Shown: positions 44,443 to 53,608 of the stretch, one piece after another
Numbering within the stretch: position 1 is the first letter of the stretch
Layout of the letters: each line of letters starts with the position of its first letter
Source of the DNA: a bacterium
GTDB lineage: Bacteria > Sumerlaeota > Sumerlaeia > SLMS01 > JAHLLQ01
Assembly: GCA_020444065.1 (NCBI GenBank)
Contig: JAHLLQ010000009.1
Coordinates: 62,001-126,000 of the forward strand
DNA length: 64,000 nucleotides
Reading direction: 5' to 3'
Position numbers and translations under genes: made by a program
The notes under the pieces: model-generated
Databases searched by the model: none
Seen by the model: only the letters and a program-made list of their open reading frames with translations
What the model was told of the DNA's origin: nothing

Positions 44443-45369
44443 TTATCCCGCCATCAAGTTCTTTACCCAGTCGGCGTTTGCGTCGCGCTCGATCGCATCT
44501 TCCATTGGGTCATCCAGTTCCCACAGGAAGTCGAGTCCGGTGCGTTGCTCGATCTCGTCGATTGTTGTGACATGATCGCTCAGTGGGCTGTTGCGCGGGG
44601 TCTCCTGATCGAAGAAGAACGCTGCTCCCTGCTGCGGCATGCCTTTGTCGTTCGCGACGCAGACGATCTTCCAGTAGCCGCTGGGGACGCGGTGGGGTTC
44701 GTCCGCACCAGGCATGCTGGGCATTTCGCGCTCAAACACGGGGCCGGTCATGATGTAGACGGTGTTGCTCAGGGCGAGATCGCGCACATAACCTTCGAGC
44801 TCAACCCACACGCCTTGGTTCAGATCGCTGCGCTGCGGGGTGATGTTCGAGAGGTAGTTCGTCTCCTCCCAGTAGGGCGTGCCCTTGAAGGCGGCCAGCG
44901 GCGCCTGGTGGCCGCGATCGGTATGTAACTCCGCAAATGCACCACGATAGTCGTCCGGTTCCAATGTCTCGTCCGGATCCAGCCAGGGATCCGGCTTCCA
45001 GTTTCGTTGCGTCTTGACATTGCCATAGACAGTTGCTCGGTCGAGCCGATACGCGACCCAGTCGGCGAACTTCGTATCGTCGTTGGTCGACATCGCGTAG
45101 ATGTCGCGGATGATCAGATCGTTCGTCGCCGGGGTGCCGGCGGGGTAGCCGTGGAAGAAGTGCTTGCAGTGAATCTCCGGGCGGGCGGGGGCAATTTCGC
45201 GAACGATGGTCTCGCCGGAGGAAACGACCGTGTCCGTCGTGGCGCGAACCGCCGGCGACCAGGGCGTATCGGCGAAGTAGCCCGTGCCGGAGAAGATCGC
45301 GATAGTGAGGAAGATGGTTAGGGCGACCGTGCGCTTGATTCTCCGACGCAGGTTTCGTCGTCTGGCCAT
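44443..45369 (-). CDS. Membrane-anchored DNA/RNA non-specific endonuclease (NUC1 type)
   Basis: A 308-residue protein with a basic N terminus and one membrane helix (residues 14-34), placing the nuclease domain outside the cytoplasm. The beta-beta-alpha-metal motif is intact: TDRGHQAPLAAFKG (DRGH general base) and NITPQRSDLNQGVW (the Asn/Gln metal region). Further family points: WKIV, TGPVFE. It degrades external DNA/RNA for nutrition or defence. GGAGG lies 7 nt before the ATG. Confidence 0.9.
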   Translation of the reverse strand: MARRRNLRRRIKRTVALTIFLTIAIFSGTGYFADTPWSPAVRATTDTVVSSGETIVREIAPARPEIHCKHFFHGYPAGTPATNDLIIRDIYAMSTNDDTKFADWVAYRLDRATVYGNVKTQRNWKPDPWLDPDETLEPDDYRGAFAELHTDRGHQAPLAAFKGTPYWEETNYLSNITPQRSDLNQGVWVELEGYVRDLALSNTVYIMTGPVFEREMPSMPGADEPHRVPSGYWKIVCVANDKGMPQQGAAFFFDQETPRNSPLSDHVTTIDEIEQRTGLDFLWELDDPMEDAIERDANADWVKNLMAG

Positions 45370-45557
45370 GGTGAGACCTCCGGATGATGGTACTGGTACT
45401 TATGCGCGCGGAATTCCAACAGCGGCAACAAGAGAGTGGTCCGGATCCATTCAGCAGGAATTCCTGCTGTCGGACATTTCGGTTGCACGGGGGCTATGCC
45501 CCGCGCGTTTTTAATGGTGCCACTCAGCGACGAAATTAGGAATCCGGATCCTCATAG

Positions 45558-46949
45558 ATGAAGCGAGAGTTTCTCACCCTCTGGTCAAGTTTGCTCTTTG
45601 TCCTCCTCCTGGCGGTCAGTGCATCTGCGCAGGAAGTCGTTCATGCGCCGACATTGCTGGATCATCCGGCATACGGCTTTGCAGATCGTTCGACGAGTTT
45701 CACGGCGCAGGGCGCCTTCAGCAGTCTCGGCCATGAACTTGAGTATCGATTCGATTGGGGGGACGGCAGCGAGTACTCCAACTGGACCGGCGCGGACAAG
45801 ACGCACAAGTACAAGGCTGTGACGGTTCCGCTCTTCTCGTCGATCAAACTGACCGAGTACGACGTCCGTACGCAGGCGCGTTGCATCCAGCATACCGACA
45901 TCGTCTCCGGCTGGGTTGATTCGGTCATCACGATTGAATCGAATCGATGCGACACCGAAGATGAGATGCCCGAGGAGTGCAACGACGTCGATTTGCCGAC
46001 TCTTCGACAAGTCTGCGTCGGCGATATTCATCGCCTGATTAACGAGGGGCGTGCCAACGAGGGCATTACGTCAGACGACGAGTACATCTACACGTCGCGA
46101 GGGTTCAGTGAAATCCTCGACCAGCAGGAACTCGTGATCTCCAAGATTTGGCCAGATGATTCGGATGCCTGGGTTGCTATCGATGATGTCACAATCGACT
46201 ACGACAGCGATCTGAAACACATCGGAGATATTGGTGTCAGCGATGACTATGTTTATGCACCCGTAACGGATTTTGTTGTTGGTTTGTTCCGCACAGACCG
46301 AAGCGTCAAGCGCGCCCGTGCCGGTGCGACGATACTCAATATCGCGAACTTCGATAAGCGGACGCTTGAGTTCAAAGGGTTCGTCGACTTCTCTGACAAG
46401 ATCGACGTCGGCGACGACGGCGACATTGCCGGCGTCGATGTCACCGACAATACGACAATCTGGATGGTTGAATATCAGCCGGATGAGGACAGTCCCGACC
46501 CGCGCATCTTCACCTATGATGTCGACAAGCCGTTCGAGACACTGACGTCATATCCGATCAAGACCTACGACGCGAACGGCATCCTTCTGCATGGTGCGTA
46601 CGCGTATGTTGCCAGCGGGCGCGACAAGTTGCTGGAGGTCGACGGGGCTGTCGGTTCGATCGACGTCTACGATGCAGATGCGCTGAGCACCGATACGATG
46701 AATGTGCCGGCGGCGACATACAGCTTCTGCACGCCCGAGATTCACGCCGAGGGAATCGCGATGCATCGTGGCGAGCTTTGGCACGCGCAAGTTCAGGAAT
46801 TGCACCAGATCGAGCGCCCTGAGATGTCTCCGGACATTACTGGAATCATTCTCAGGCTGCTCGGAGTCGAGCCTGTTGAAGGTGCGGATCCGAATGCGGA
46901 TGGCGAGCTTGACGCGGCGGATGTTCTCTTCGAGATTCTGACGCTGTAG
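45558..46949 (+). CDS. Secreted PKD-like protein with dockerin-like C terminus
   Basis: A 463-residue exported protein with signal peptide (LLFVLLLAVSASA). Residues 35-125 resemble a PKD domain (YRFDWGDGSEYSNW). The middle part (150-410) is a beta-rich, possibly propeller-like region with repeated DDYVYAP / TIWMVEYQ / AYAYVAS strands. The last 35 residues contain DPNADGELDAADVLFEIL, one calcium-binding dockerin-type loop. It has no catalytic motif I know; it may bind a surface partner. It ends 5 bp from the convergent truA stop. Confidence 0.7.
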   Translation: MKREFLTLWSSLLFVLLLAVSASAQEVVHAPTLLDHPAYGFADRSTSFTAQGAFSSLGHELEYRFDWGDGSEYSNWTGADKTHKYKAVTVPLFSSIKLTEYDVRTQARCIQHTDIVSGWVDSVITIESNRCDTEDEMPEECNDVDLPTLRQVCVGDIHRLINEGRANEGITSDDEYIYTSRGFSEILDQQELVISKIWPDDSDAWVAIDDVTIDYDSDLKHIGDIGVSDDYVYAPVTDFVVGLFRTDRSVKRARAGATILNIANFDKRTLEFKGFVDFSDKIDVGDDGDIAGVDVTDNTTIWMVEYQPDEDSPDPRIFTYDVDKPFETLTSYPIKTYDANGILLHGAYAYVASGRDKLLEVDGAVGSIDVYDADALSTDTMNVPAATYSFCTPEIHAEGIAMHRGELWHAQVQELHQIERPEMSPDITGIILRLLGVEPVEGADPNADGELDAADVLFEILTL

Positions 46950-46954
46950 CAGAC

Positions 46955-47746
46955 CTATTCAGGAAACACAGGCGATTTGTACTCGACGCTTTCGAGCACC
47001 AGGCCCCACGGGTCTGCGGGCGCGACGCGCGGCGGGAGAGTGCCCGCTTCGACGTGCGTGGCCAGATCTTCGACGCTGAGTTGACCAGCGCCGACGCGTA
47101 CGATGCCTCCAACCAGGTACCGCACCATTTTGTGCAGAAACGAGCGGCACGAGAACCAGATCTCAAAACACTGGTCATCCATTCCGTGCGCGGCGGCAGC
47201 CGACCACGGAAGGACATCGATGCGCTTCAGATCGAGCACGGTACGTTTGGCTTGGCATTGTGAGGAGCGCCATTCACGGAAGTCGTGCTTGCCGCGCAGA
47301 ACGTCCGCCGCGGCCCTCATGAGTTCAATGTCGAGGTGGGCCTTCACGCGTCCCATGCGATTGCGCATCAAGGGCGGAACGGGTTGGCCCGCGCACAGGA
47401 AGTAATGATACGTGCGCAGGCGCGCGTCGCGGCGCGGATCGAATCCCTCGGGGGCTTCGATGGCCTTTCGTACGCGAATCGAAAGGGGAAGATGCCAGTT
47501 TAGCGCGCTGATTGGATTGCCGCATGCAACACGTTCCGGCAGGTTGATGGTGATGACCTGGCCGCGGGCATGCACGCCGGAATCGGTACGGCCGGACGCG
47601 CGAAACTTCGGATCCTCCACGCCGAGCGCCATCGCGGCGCTCTCCACCTCCCCTTGAATCGAGCGCCCATTCTTCTGTCGCTGCAGGCCGGCGAAATCCG
47701 TCCCGTCGTACTCGATGATCAAGGCGAGGCGAACGGTCGCACTCAT
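46955..47746 (-). CDS. truA: tRNA pseudouridine(38-40) synthase
   Basis: A 263-residue enzyme that makes pseudouridine at tRNA positions 38-40. Catalytic Asp in ASGRTDSGVHARGQV; also EYDGTDFAGLQRQ and the C-terminal FLHKMVRYLVGGIVRVG. The ATG overlaps the kdsA stop by 4 bp, so it is translated in the kdsA operon. A longer frame would overlap kdsA and is unlikely. Confidence 0.97.
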   Translation of the reverse strand: MSATVRLALIIEYDGTDFAGLQRQKNGRSIQGEVESAAMALGVEDPKFRASGRTDSGVHARGQVITINLPERVACGNPISALNWHLPLSIRVRKAIEAPEGFDPRRDARLRTYHYFLCAGQPVPPLMRNRMGRVKAHLDIELMRAAADVLRGKHDFREWRSSQCQAKRTVLDLKRIDVLPWSAAAAHGMDDQCFEIWFSCRSFLHKMVRYLVGGIVRVGAGQLSVEDLATHVEAGTLPPRVAPADPWGLVLESVEYKSPVFPE

Positions 47747-48615
47747 TGCGCGTTCATCCAATCGCGCAAGGCATGATCGATCGCAAGGCAACCGCGCAGC
47801 ATCGTTTCGAGCTCGGACAGCGGCAGCATGTTCGGTCCATCGCTCAGGGCCTTTTCCGGGTTGTCATGCACTTCGACGAAGAGCGCATTGATGCCGGTCG
47901 CACACGCGGCGCGCGCGAGCAGAGGAACGAATTCGCGCTTTCCGCCGGTCGCGTTGCCGAGTCCACCAGGCTGTTGGACGCTGTGGGTTGCATCGAAACA
48001 GACAGGAAGCCGCGTCAGGTGCTGCATGGTTGCAAGGGCGCGAAAATCCGAGACAAGATTGTGGTAACCGAAGCTCGCACCGCGCTCCGTAATCAGGATA
48101 TCTTCGCATCCGATGCGCTGCAATTTCTGGACAACATTGACGATGTCTTCCGGCGCAAGGAACTGGCCTTTCTTCACGGCGACGGGCTTGCCGGCTCGAC
48201 CGACGGCTTGCACGAAGTCCGTTTGGCGGCAAAGGAACGCAGGCACCTGTAGGCAGTCGCACACTTCGCCGGCGGGCTGCGCTTCCTCCTCCTTGTGGAC
48301 GTCGGTCAGGACGGGAAGCCCCGTGGCCTGCTTGATCTCATCGAGAATCTCCAAGCCATCTTCCAGGCCTGGCCCGCGATAGGATTCCACGGAGCTGCGG
48401 TTGGCCTTGTCGTAGGACGCCTTGAAGACAAATGGGACACCGAGCTTCGTCGTGATCTTCGCGACTTCCGCGGCCATCATCATCGCATGGTCGCGGCTTT
48501 CGATCACGCACGGTCCGGCGATCAGGACGAGCGGACTGGCACCGCCGACGGCGACGTTTCCGATCTTGAATTCGCGACAAGTCGTCAGTTGAGTCGGTTG
48601 GCTGAACGATGTCAT
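47743..48615 (-). CDS. kdsA: 3-deoxy-8-phosphooctulonate synthase (metal-dependent type)
   Basis: A 290-residue enzyme that condenses PEP and arabinose-5-phosphate to KDO-8-phosphate for LPS. Motifs: IAGPCVIESRDHAM, YDKANRSSVESYRGPG, FDATHSVQQPGG and EVHDNPEKALSDGPN. A Cys (Cys36 in AGPC) occupies the place of the Asn found in E. coli, so it belongs to the metal-requiring class, with His, Glu and Asp ligands present later. It overlaps truA (downstream) and the transglutaminase gene (upstream) by 4 bp each. Confidence 0.97.
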   Translation of the reverse strand: MTSFSQPTQLTTCREFKIGNVAVGGASPLVLIAGPCVIESRDHAMMMAAEVAKITTKLGVPFVFKASYDKANRSSVESYRGPGLEDGLEILDEIKQATGLPVLTDVHKEEEAQPAGEVCDCLQVPAFLCRQTDFVQAVGRAGKPVAVKKGQFLAPEDIVNVVQKLQRIGCEDILITERGASFGYHNLVSDFRALATMQHLTRLPVCFDATHSVQQPGGLGNATGGKREFVPLLARAACATGINALFVEVHDNPEKALSDGPNMLPLSELETMLRGCLAIDHALRDWMNAQ

Positions 48616-50981
48616 GGTGTCTTCCTCGATTCGGTCGATTGCTCGGCGGTTGTGTTTTCACGCAGGCGCAGCCGCAACTCCGCGGCGCGGCTTTCCAATT
48701 CCTCGGTCCACGGCGCCCCGCGGTAGCGCGCGTGATAGTATTGCTGTGTGAGAGGAAGGAAATCTTGGAGCGGCGCATGGCCGGCTGCAACGGTTTGTGC
48801 GTACGCCAGAGGCGTTTGTCCCGGCGACCGCGGGAAGTGCTTTTGCAGATCGGCGATCAGATCCAGATACGCGCGGATGACGACACTGGGTTCGCGCGCG
48901 ACCTCTTCCTTTGGGGCCTTCTTTGTTGTGCGACGCTTGCGCCGAGTCAGGCTCCAGATCAGGAACGCGCCGACGCCCATCGCCGCGAGCAACAGCAAGG
49001 CACCGAGCCATTGGCGGCCATTCATACGGCGATTGTGCCCCTCGCCGCGCCACCATTGTGCCATGTCATTCACACTGCGATCCGTCAGGCGCTCGGTCCA
49101 CCGCATTGCGTGCAGCAGAGCGATGAATCCGGAGCGCTGATCGTGCGCGCTGTAGTCGACAACCATCTGGTACCACTTAAGTTTCAAGGCATCCAAGATG
49201 CTCGAGAAGCGATGGTAGAAGGAGCGCCCAATGCGGTTGGAGCCAATGCCCTGCGCCGGTGTGGGATCGAACGTCACCCAGACGGGCCCATTGTCGACGC
49301 GCGCTTCAACCCAGGAGTGTGCGTGTTCCTGGCGGACGACGAAGTACCCGCCGGTTCGCGACCACTCATCGGTCAGGTATCCATTTACAATGCGCGCCGG
49401 AACGCCGACCGAACGCAACATCATCGTCATGGCAGTCGCGAAGTACTCGCAGTGTCCACTGCGGGCCACGCGGAGGAAGTAGCTGAGGTGATTCGGTTGA
49501 TTCGAGTAGTCGTTATCGAGCGAGTACCCGTACTCGGTGCGGAAGCGCCGTTCGATCTCGCGCGCCATATCGATCTTCGAATTCATGCCCTCCGTCCATT
49601 CACGAGCCGTCTCGGTGATGACTCGCATGTCGGCGGTGGTGGGCATCTGCAGGTTGTTCTCGTCTGCAATGTCCTCGCGCGAGCCAACAAACGTCTCGCC
49701 GGCAAACTCGCGCACGGCGGTCGGCAATCGCTGAATCACATCCCTGGAGGCCTGCAGGAAGATTGGCAGATTACTGTCGCCCTCTTGCCGAGGCGGGCTG
49801 CGATCAAAACCCGAAGCGAGCCGCATGCTTGACTGCAGGCGCCCTTCGACGACGTAAGAGATCGGAACTTGCCGATTGGACGCCATCTTCAAACTGCGTC
49901 CTTTTCGGTCGACCTCCATCTCCCTGCCGCTCTCCAACTCGACCAATTGCGGTTGATTCAGCGTGAATATGTAGTTCGAGCGATCCGGCTCCACCGTTAT
50001 GCGCACTTCGAACAGATCGCCGTAGAGGTTTGCCACATCGGGATCCATCAGCACGAAGTTCGAGCGCGAATCCCGGTAGATTGCATCCTTGACCACATCG
50101 GATTTCACCCACTTTACGCCGGTGAACTCATCGAGCGACGTTCCGCGAATGCGAAGGTACTCGGGGCGGGCCTCGACGAATCGCGCCGTTGGTTCTGCGC
50201 GCATAATGATCGTGGGATCGGTCTGGATCTGGCCGACGCCGCCGAATTCGACGTTCTCTGCGAAGCCGCTCTTGCGGACTGTCAATGGCGATGTCCCAAG
50301 GCCCGGGATGAAGTTCTGCTGTCGCGCGCGTGGAACGATCCAGAAGATCACCGCCCCGACAATGAAGACGATCAGAGACGTTCCCGCCCATCGCAGCACC
50401 TGGCGGCGGTTCAGGAATGCCAGCGAGGCGACCGAGGACAGGGCGCGCCGATCGGAAGCGGTCAGACGGAATGGGGAATCCGGCTTGGGGCGGCGGCGCG
50501 AAGATCGCTGGTGCGCAAACGTCATCTCGGCATCGCGCTTGATCGTGAACGTAATCATGGTCCCGATCATGATGAACAGATAAACAAGCAGCATCGGCGC
50601 GAAGCCGATCGATGTCGTGGCGACAGACGCCGCCAACACCTGGAAGAACGTCAGGCCGTAGAGCTGCAGATAGTCGCGGTTCTTTTCCGCGGTCAGCATC
50701 TTGTTGATTTCGAGATACAAGAGCAGATACGTGACGGCGTACATGCGCTCGTTGACGACGAACATCACGTAGGCCGTCGCCACGATGGCCAGAAAGCTGA
50801 AAATCCCCCACACTATCCCGGACAGCCGAAAGCCGATCCGATGGCGGAAGATCGCGAGGACATAGAAGGCGACGAAGATGACGATGGCAGGCCAATGCAA
50901 TTGGCCGGTCAGCGCGAGCGTCAGAAACGCCCACATGACCGCCAACATCGTCAGGACTCGAAATGCCTTCGTGAATGCCAT
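48612..50981 (-). CDS. Membrane transglutaminase-like protein (DUF3488 + TGase)
   Basis: A 789-residue protein. Several N-terminal membrane helices (residues 10-170 and about 198-216) form the DUF3488 part. A periplasmic transglutaminase-like domain follows with the Cys-His-Asp triad in SGHCEYFATAMTMML, EHAHSWVEA and WVTFDPTP. A helix at about 676-694 leads to a cytoplasmic C-terminal tail. Such TgpA-type proteins occur with a DUF58 protein, as here, and take part in envelope maturation. It overlaps kdsA by 4 bp. Confidence 0.93.
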   Translation of the reverse strand: MAFTKAFRVLTMLAVMWAFLTLALTGQLHWPAIVIFVAFYVLAIFRHRIGFRLSGIVWGIFSFLAIVATAYVMFVVNERMYAVTYLLLYLEINKMLTAEKNRDYLQLYGLTFFQVLAASVATTSIGFAPMLLVYLFIMIGTMITFTIKRDAEMTFAHQRSSRRRPKPDSPFRLTASDRRALSSVASLAFLNRRQVLRWAGTSLIVFIVGAVIFWIVPRARQQNFIPGLGTSPLTVRKSGFAENVEFGGVGQIQTDPTIIMRAEPTARFVEARPEYLRIRGTSLDEFTGVKWVKSDVVKDAIYRDSRSNFVLMDPDVANLYGDLFEVRITVEPDRSNYIFTLNQPQLVELESGREMEVDRKGRSLKMASNRQVPISYVVEGRLQSSMRLASGFDRSPPRQEGDSNLPIFLQASRDVIQRLPTAVREFAGETFVGSREDIADENNLQMPTTADMRVITETAREWTEGMNSKIDMAREIERRFRTEYGYSLDNDYSNQPNHLSYFLRVARSGHCEYFATAMTMMLRSVGVPARIVNGYLTDEWSRTGGYFVVRQEHAHSWVEARVDNGPVWVTFDPTPAQGIGSNRIGRSFYHRFSSILDALKLKWYQMVVDYSAHDQRSGFIALLHAMRWTERLTDRSVNDMAQWWRGEGHNRRMNGRQWLGALLLLAAMGVGAFLIWSLTRRKRRTTKKAPKEEVAREPSVVIRAYLDLIADLQKHFPRSPGQTPLAYAQTVAAGHAPLQDFLPLTQQYYHARYRGAPWTEELESRAAELRLRLRENTTAEQSTESRKTP

Positions 50982-51009
50982 TGTCTCGCCGTCCGGTGCC
51001 TTCGAGAGG

Positions 51010-52209
51010 TTATACGCTCTCGATGGACAGGTCCTTTCCTGCAGGCTGCCCGATCTTTGCGTCTTCGAGCGCCTGGAGTTCTTCTTCGAAATCCTGCGTC
51101 CGCAGCTCGATCGCGTCGCCCGCGGCCTCCTGGCCTACGCGATAGAGGACGGCGAACTGAACGCTGTCGGCTTCGGGCACGTGCGCGTGGGGCGGGGCTG
51201 CATCGAGCGGCTCGGGCTGCAGCAGGGCGAGTGCGCGTCGGCAGCGCAGCAGGTGTTGCGGGCCCTGACCGAACGCCACCTTGCCCGTCGCCGTCAGTAA
51301 TTCCACCTGGTGGCCGCGCTCGATCAAGTAGCCGAGCAGCGAACTCGTCACAATGATCGCGCGTTCCAGCTCCTCAAGATCCTCCGGGCGCGCGTTCCGC
51401 GGCAGGCGATTGTCGAACAGCACGCTCGCCTTGCGCTTCTCTTCGCTTTCGTACTCGCGCACCATCACGCGGCCCTGGCGGGCGGTGACTTTCCAGTGAA
51501 TGTCTCGCGCCGAATCGCCCGGAGCGATTTCGCGAATGCCGTACAACCCCGTGCCGCGGCCTTTCTGGTGACTCTCGTAATCACCCAAGTCGACGCGGGC
51601 GGCGCGCATGAAGCCCTCCATTCGAATCTCCGCAGGCAAGACCAGGACTTCGTGGGGCTCGTCGTAGGTGACAACGCGCTCAATCAGGCCGAATGGAAAG
51701 CGCGTCGCGACTGTGACGTTGATGAACTTGAACAATCCGCGGCGCGGGAAGACGCATTCGTAATCCTCGATTTGGCGCGAGCGGGCTGGAATACGCGCAA
51801 AGAAGGCGGCGCCGATGGGCACGTTGCCTTCCAGGCGATCCGTCACGCGAAGCGAGAAACTCGTGAGGAAGCGTTTGCGATTAGCCAGGCGGATTTGAAT
51901 GCGGACGTTCCGGCGGGCCGCCACGATCCGCGGCGCCATTCGTGTGACGCCGATCTTGGAGCGGCTGGCCGTGGCCATCACCGCCGACAGCATCCAGAAC
52001 GAGCACATCATCGCGAAGACGAGGAAGAGCAATTGGGCGGCGGTGTTCATTGCCGCCAGGCCGATCATCAGCGTCACGATGATGAAGACGAGGCCCTCGG
52101 CGGGGAAGCGGTACGAGTGGCGGGTATGCAACAGCGTCTGGAAGCGCTGGCGCATGGCGCGCCCCAACGCCCGCATCGGATGCCGGGAAAGCTTCGCGAT
52201 CTTGGCCAC
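51010..52209 (-). CDS. DUF58-family protein
   Basis: A 399-residue protein with two membrane helices near the N terminus (about residues 40-80) and the DUF58 core: GIREIAPGDSARDIHWKVTAR and VREYESEEKRKASVLFDN. The fold is related to vWA domains. The usual partner genes are a MoxR ATPase and a transglutaminase-like protein; the latter follows after 28 bp, MoxR is not in the window. GTG at 52209 is chosen: GGAG lies 7 nt upstream, whereas the longer frame would use TTG. Confidence 0.92.
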   Translation of the reverse strand: MAKIAKLSRHPMRALGRAMRQRFQTLLHTRHSYRFPAEGLVFIIVTLMIGLAAMNTAAQLLFLVFAMMCSFWMLSAVMATASRSKIGVTRMAPRIVAARRNVRIQIRLANRKRFLTSFSLRVTDRLEGNVPIGAAFFARIPARSRQIEDYECVFPRRGLFKFINVTVATRFPFGLIERVVTYDEPHEVLVLPAEIRMEGFMRAARVDLGDYESHQKGRGTGLYGIREIAPGDSARDIHWKVTARQGRVMVREYESEEKRKASVLFDNRLPRNARPEDLEELERAIIVTSSLLGYLIERGHQVELLTATGKVAFGQGPQHLLRCRRALALLQPEPLDAAPPHAHVPEADSVQFAVLYRVGQEAAGDAIELRTQDFEEELQALEDAKIGQPAGKDLSIESV

Positions 52210-52396
52210 TCGTGGGCTCCGTCGAAAGATAGCGCCGGCCCGTCGCCGGCGGGTCCCACCCCTGTGCAACCCTCGGGCCAATGTCCGTCAAGAGGCGGGG
52301 AACCGTCAATGCGGGTGTGGCGCCGAGAGCCCAAACCCTTGACGTTCCCGCGCTCTCGCCCTCGTGATGGCCCCATTCTGTCGGAGGCATTATCCC

Positions 52397-52858
52397 ATGA
52401 GGTTGGTTATTCAGCGGGTTTCGGAGGCGAGTGTTACGATTGGGGGCGAGGTGAAGGGACGGATCGGGCAGGGCGTCGTCGTGCTGGTCGGCCTCGGTGC
52501 CGAGGATCACGAAGGGATGTTGCCGAAAGTCATCGACAAGATGGTGGGGCTGCGGATCTTCGCCGATGAGAACGGCAACACGAACCTCTCGCTGTCGGAC
52601 GTGAAGGGCGGCATTCTGCTGATTTCGCAGTTTACGCTCTATGCGGACATTCGAAAGGGACGCCGCCCGTCCTTCACCGATGCGCTGGCGCCCGGGGCGG
52701 CCGAGGCGCTCTACGACAAGTTCGTCGACGCCGTTCGGGCGCGCTACTCCGACGGTCCGATCGAAACGGGCGAGTTCGGCGCCATGATGGATGTGGCGCT
52801 TGTGAACGAGGGCCCGGTGACTATCTGGCTCGATTCCCGCTACCTGAATATATCCTGA
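52397..52858 (+). CDS. dtd: D-aminoacyl-tRNA deacylase
   Basis: A 153-residue enzyme that removes D-amino acids (and glycine) wrongly attached to tRNA. Signature motifs SQFTLY and NEGPVT are both present, as is [13 protein letters not shown] at the N terminus. GGAGG lies 9 nt upstream of the ATG at 52397, so the 33-bp longer frame is not used. Divergent from the DUF58 operon. Confidence 0.97.
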   Translation: MRLVIQRVSEASVTIGGEVKGRIGQGVVVLVGLGAEDHEGMLPKVIDKMVGLRIFADENGNTNLSLSDVKGGILLISQFTLYADIRKGRRPSFTDALAPGAAEALYDKFVDAVRARYSDGPIETGEFGAMMDVALVNEGPVTIWLDSRYLNIS

Positions 52859-52912
52859 TTCCGAACAAATTGGGGACGGAGTTTCAATCCAACCAAGGAG
52901 AGTGAGTGAATC

Positions 52913-53509
52913 ATGGCTAAGAAGTCAGCAAAGAAGGCTGCAAAGAAGTCTACTCGCAAGAGTGCCGCACGCAAACGTACAGCGCGCAAGCCGCGTACGC
53001 CGCGCGTTGCCGTTCTGATCGAGAATATTTTCGAGGATATGGAAGCGCTGTATCCGATCTATCGCCTGCGCGAAGCGGGTGTGCGCGTCGATGTGGTGGG
53101 GCCGAAGAAGAACACGGTCTACACCAGCAAGCACGGCTATCCGCTGAAGGCGGACACAGCGCCGACGTCGCTAAAGGCCGCAAACTACGACGGCGTGATC
53201 GTGCCCGGCGGGTATGCTCCGGACAAGGTACGCCGCAACGCCAAAATGGTGAAGTTCGTCAGCGACATGAACAAGGCCGGCAAGCTGATGGCGGCAATCT
53301 GTCACGGTGGCTGGGTTTTTTGTGAAGCCGATGTCATGCGCGGCAAGACCTTTACCAGCGTCGGCGCGATCAAGACCGACTGTGTGAATGCTGGCGGGAA
53401 GTTCGTAAATCGCGAAGTCGTCGTGTATGAGAACCTTGTGACCTCGCGCGTCCCGGACGATCTTCCGGCCTTCATGCGCGAGATTCTGAAGAAGCTGGGC
53501 GTCTCGTAG
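52913..53509 (+). CDS. DJ-1/PfpI-family protein with histone H1-like N-terminal tail
   Basis: A 198-residue protein. Residues 1-30 are a Lys/Ala/Arg tail (AKKSAKKAAKKSTRKSAARK) like the C-terminal tails of bacterial histone-H1 proteins. Residues 31-198 are a DJ-1/PfpI fold: ENIFEDMEALYP, GVIVPGGYAPDK and the nucleophile elbow AICHGGW with Cys130-His131. PfpI relatives act as glyoxalase/deglycase or stress proteins. The tail should bind nucleic acid. It follows dtd by 54 bp, with AAGGAGAG upstream. Confidence 0.88.
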   Translation: MAKKSAKKAAKKSTRKSAARKRTARKPRTPRVAVLIENIFEDMEALYPIYRLREAGVRVDVVGPKKNTVYTSKHGYPLKADTAPTSLKAANYDGVIVPGGYAPDKVRRNAKMVKFVSDMNKAGKLMAAICHGGWVFCEADVMRGKTFTSVGAIKTDCVNAGGKFVNREVVVYENLVTSRVPDDLPAFMREILKKLGVS

Positions 53510-53608
53510 AGCGACCGGGCGACGGCCCCCGTCGTTCTCTGTCAGCGGGCACATTGCCTCTTGCCAATGTGCCCGCGGGGCTGCTCCCCTTTCGCATCTT
53601 AATTCGGA

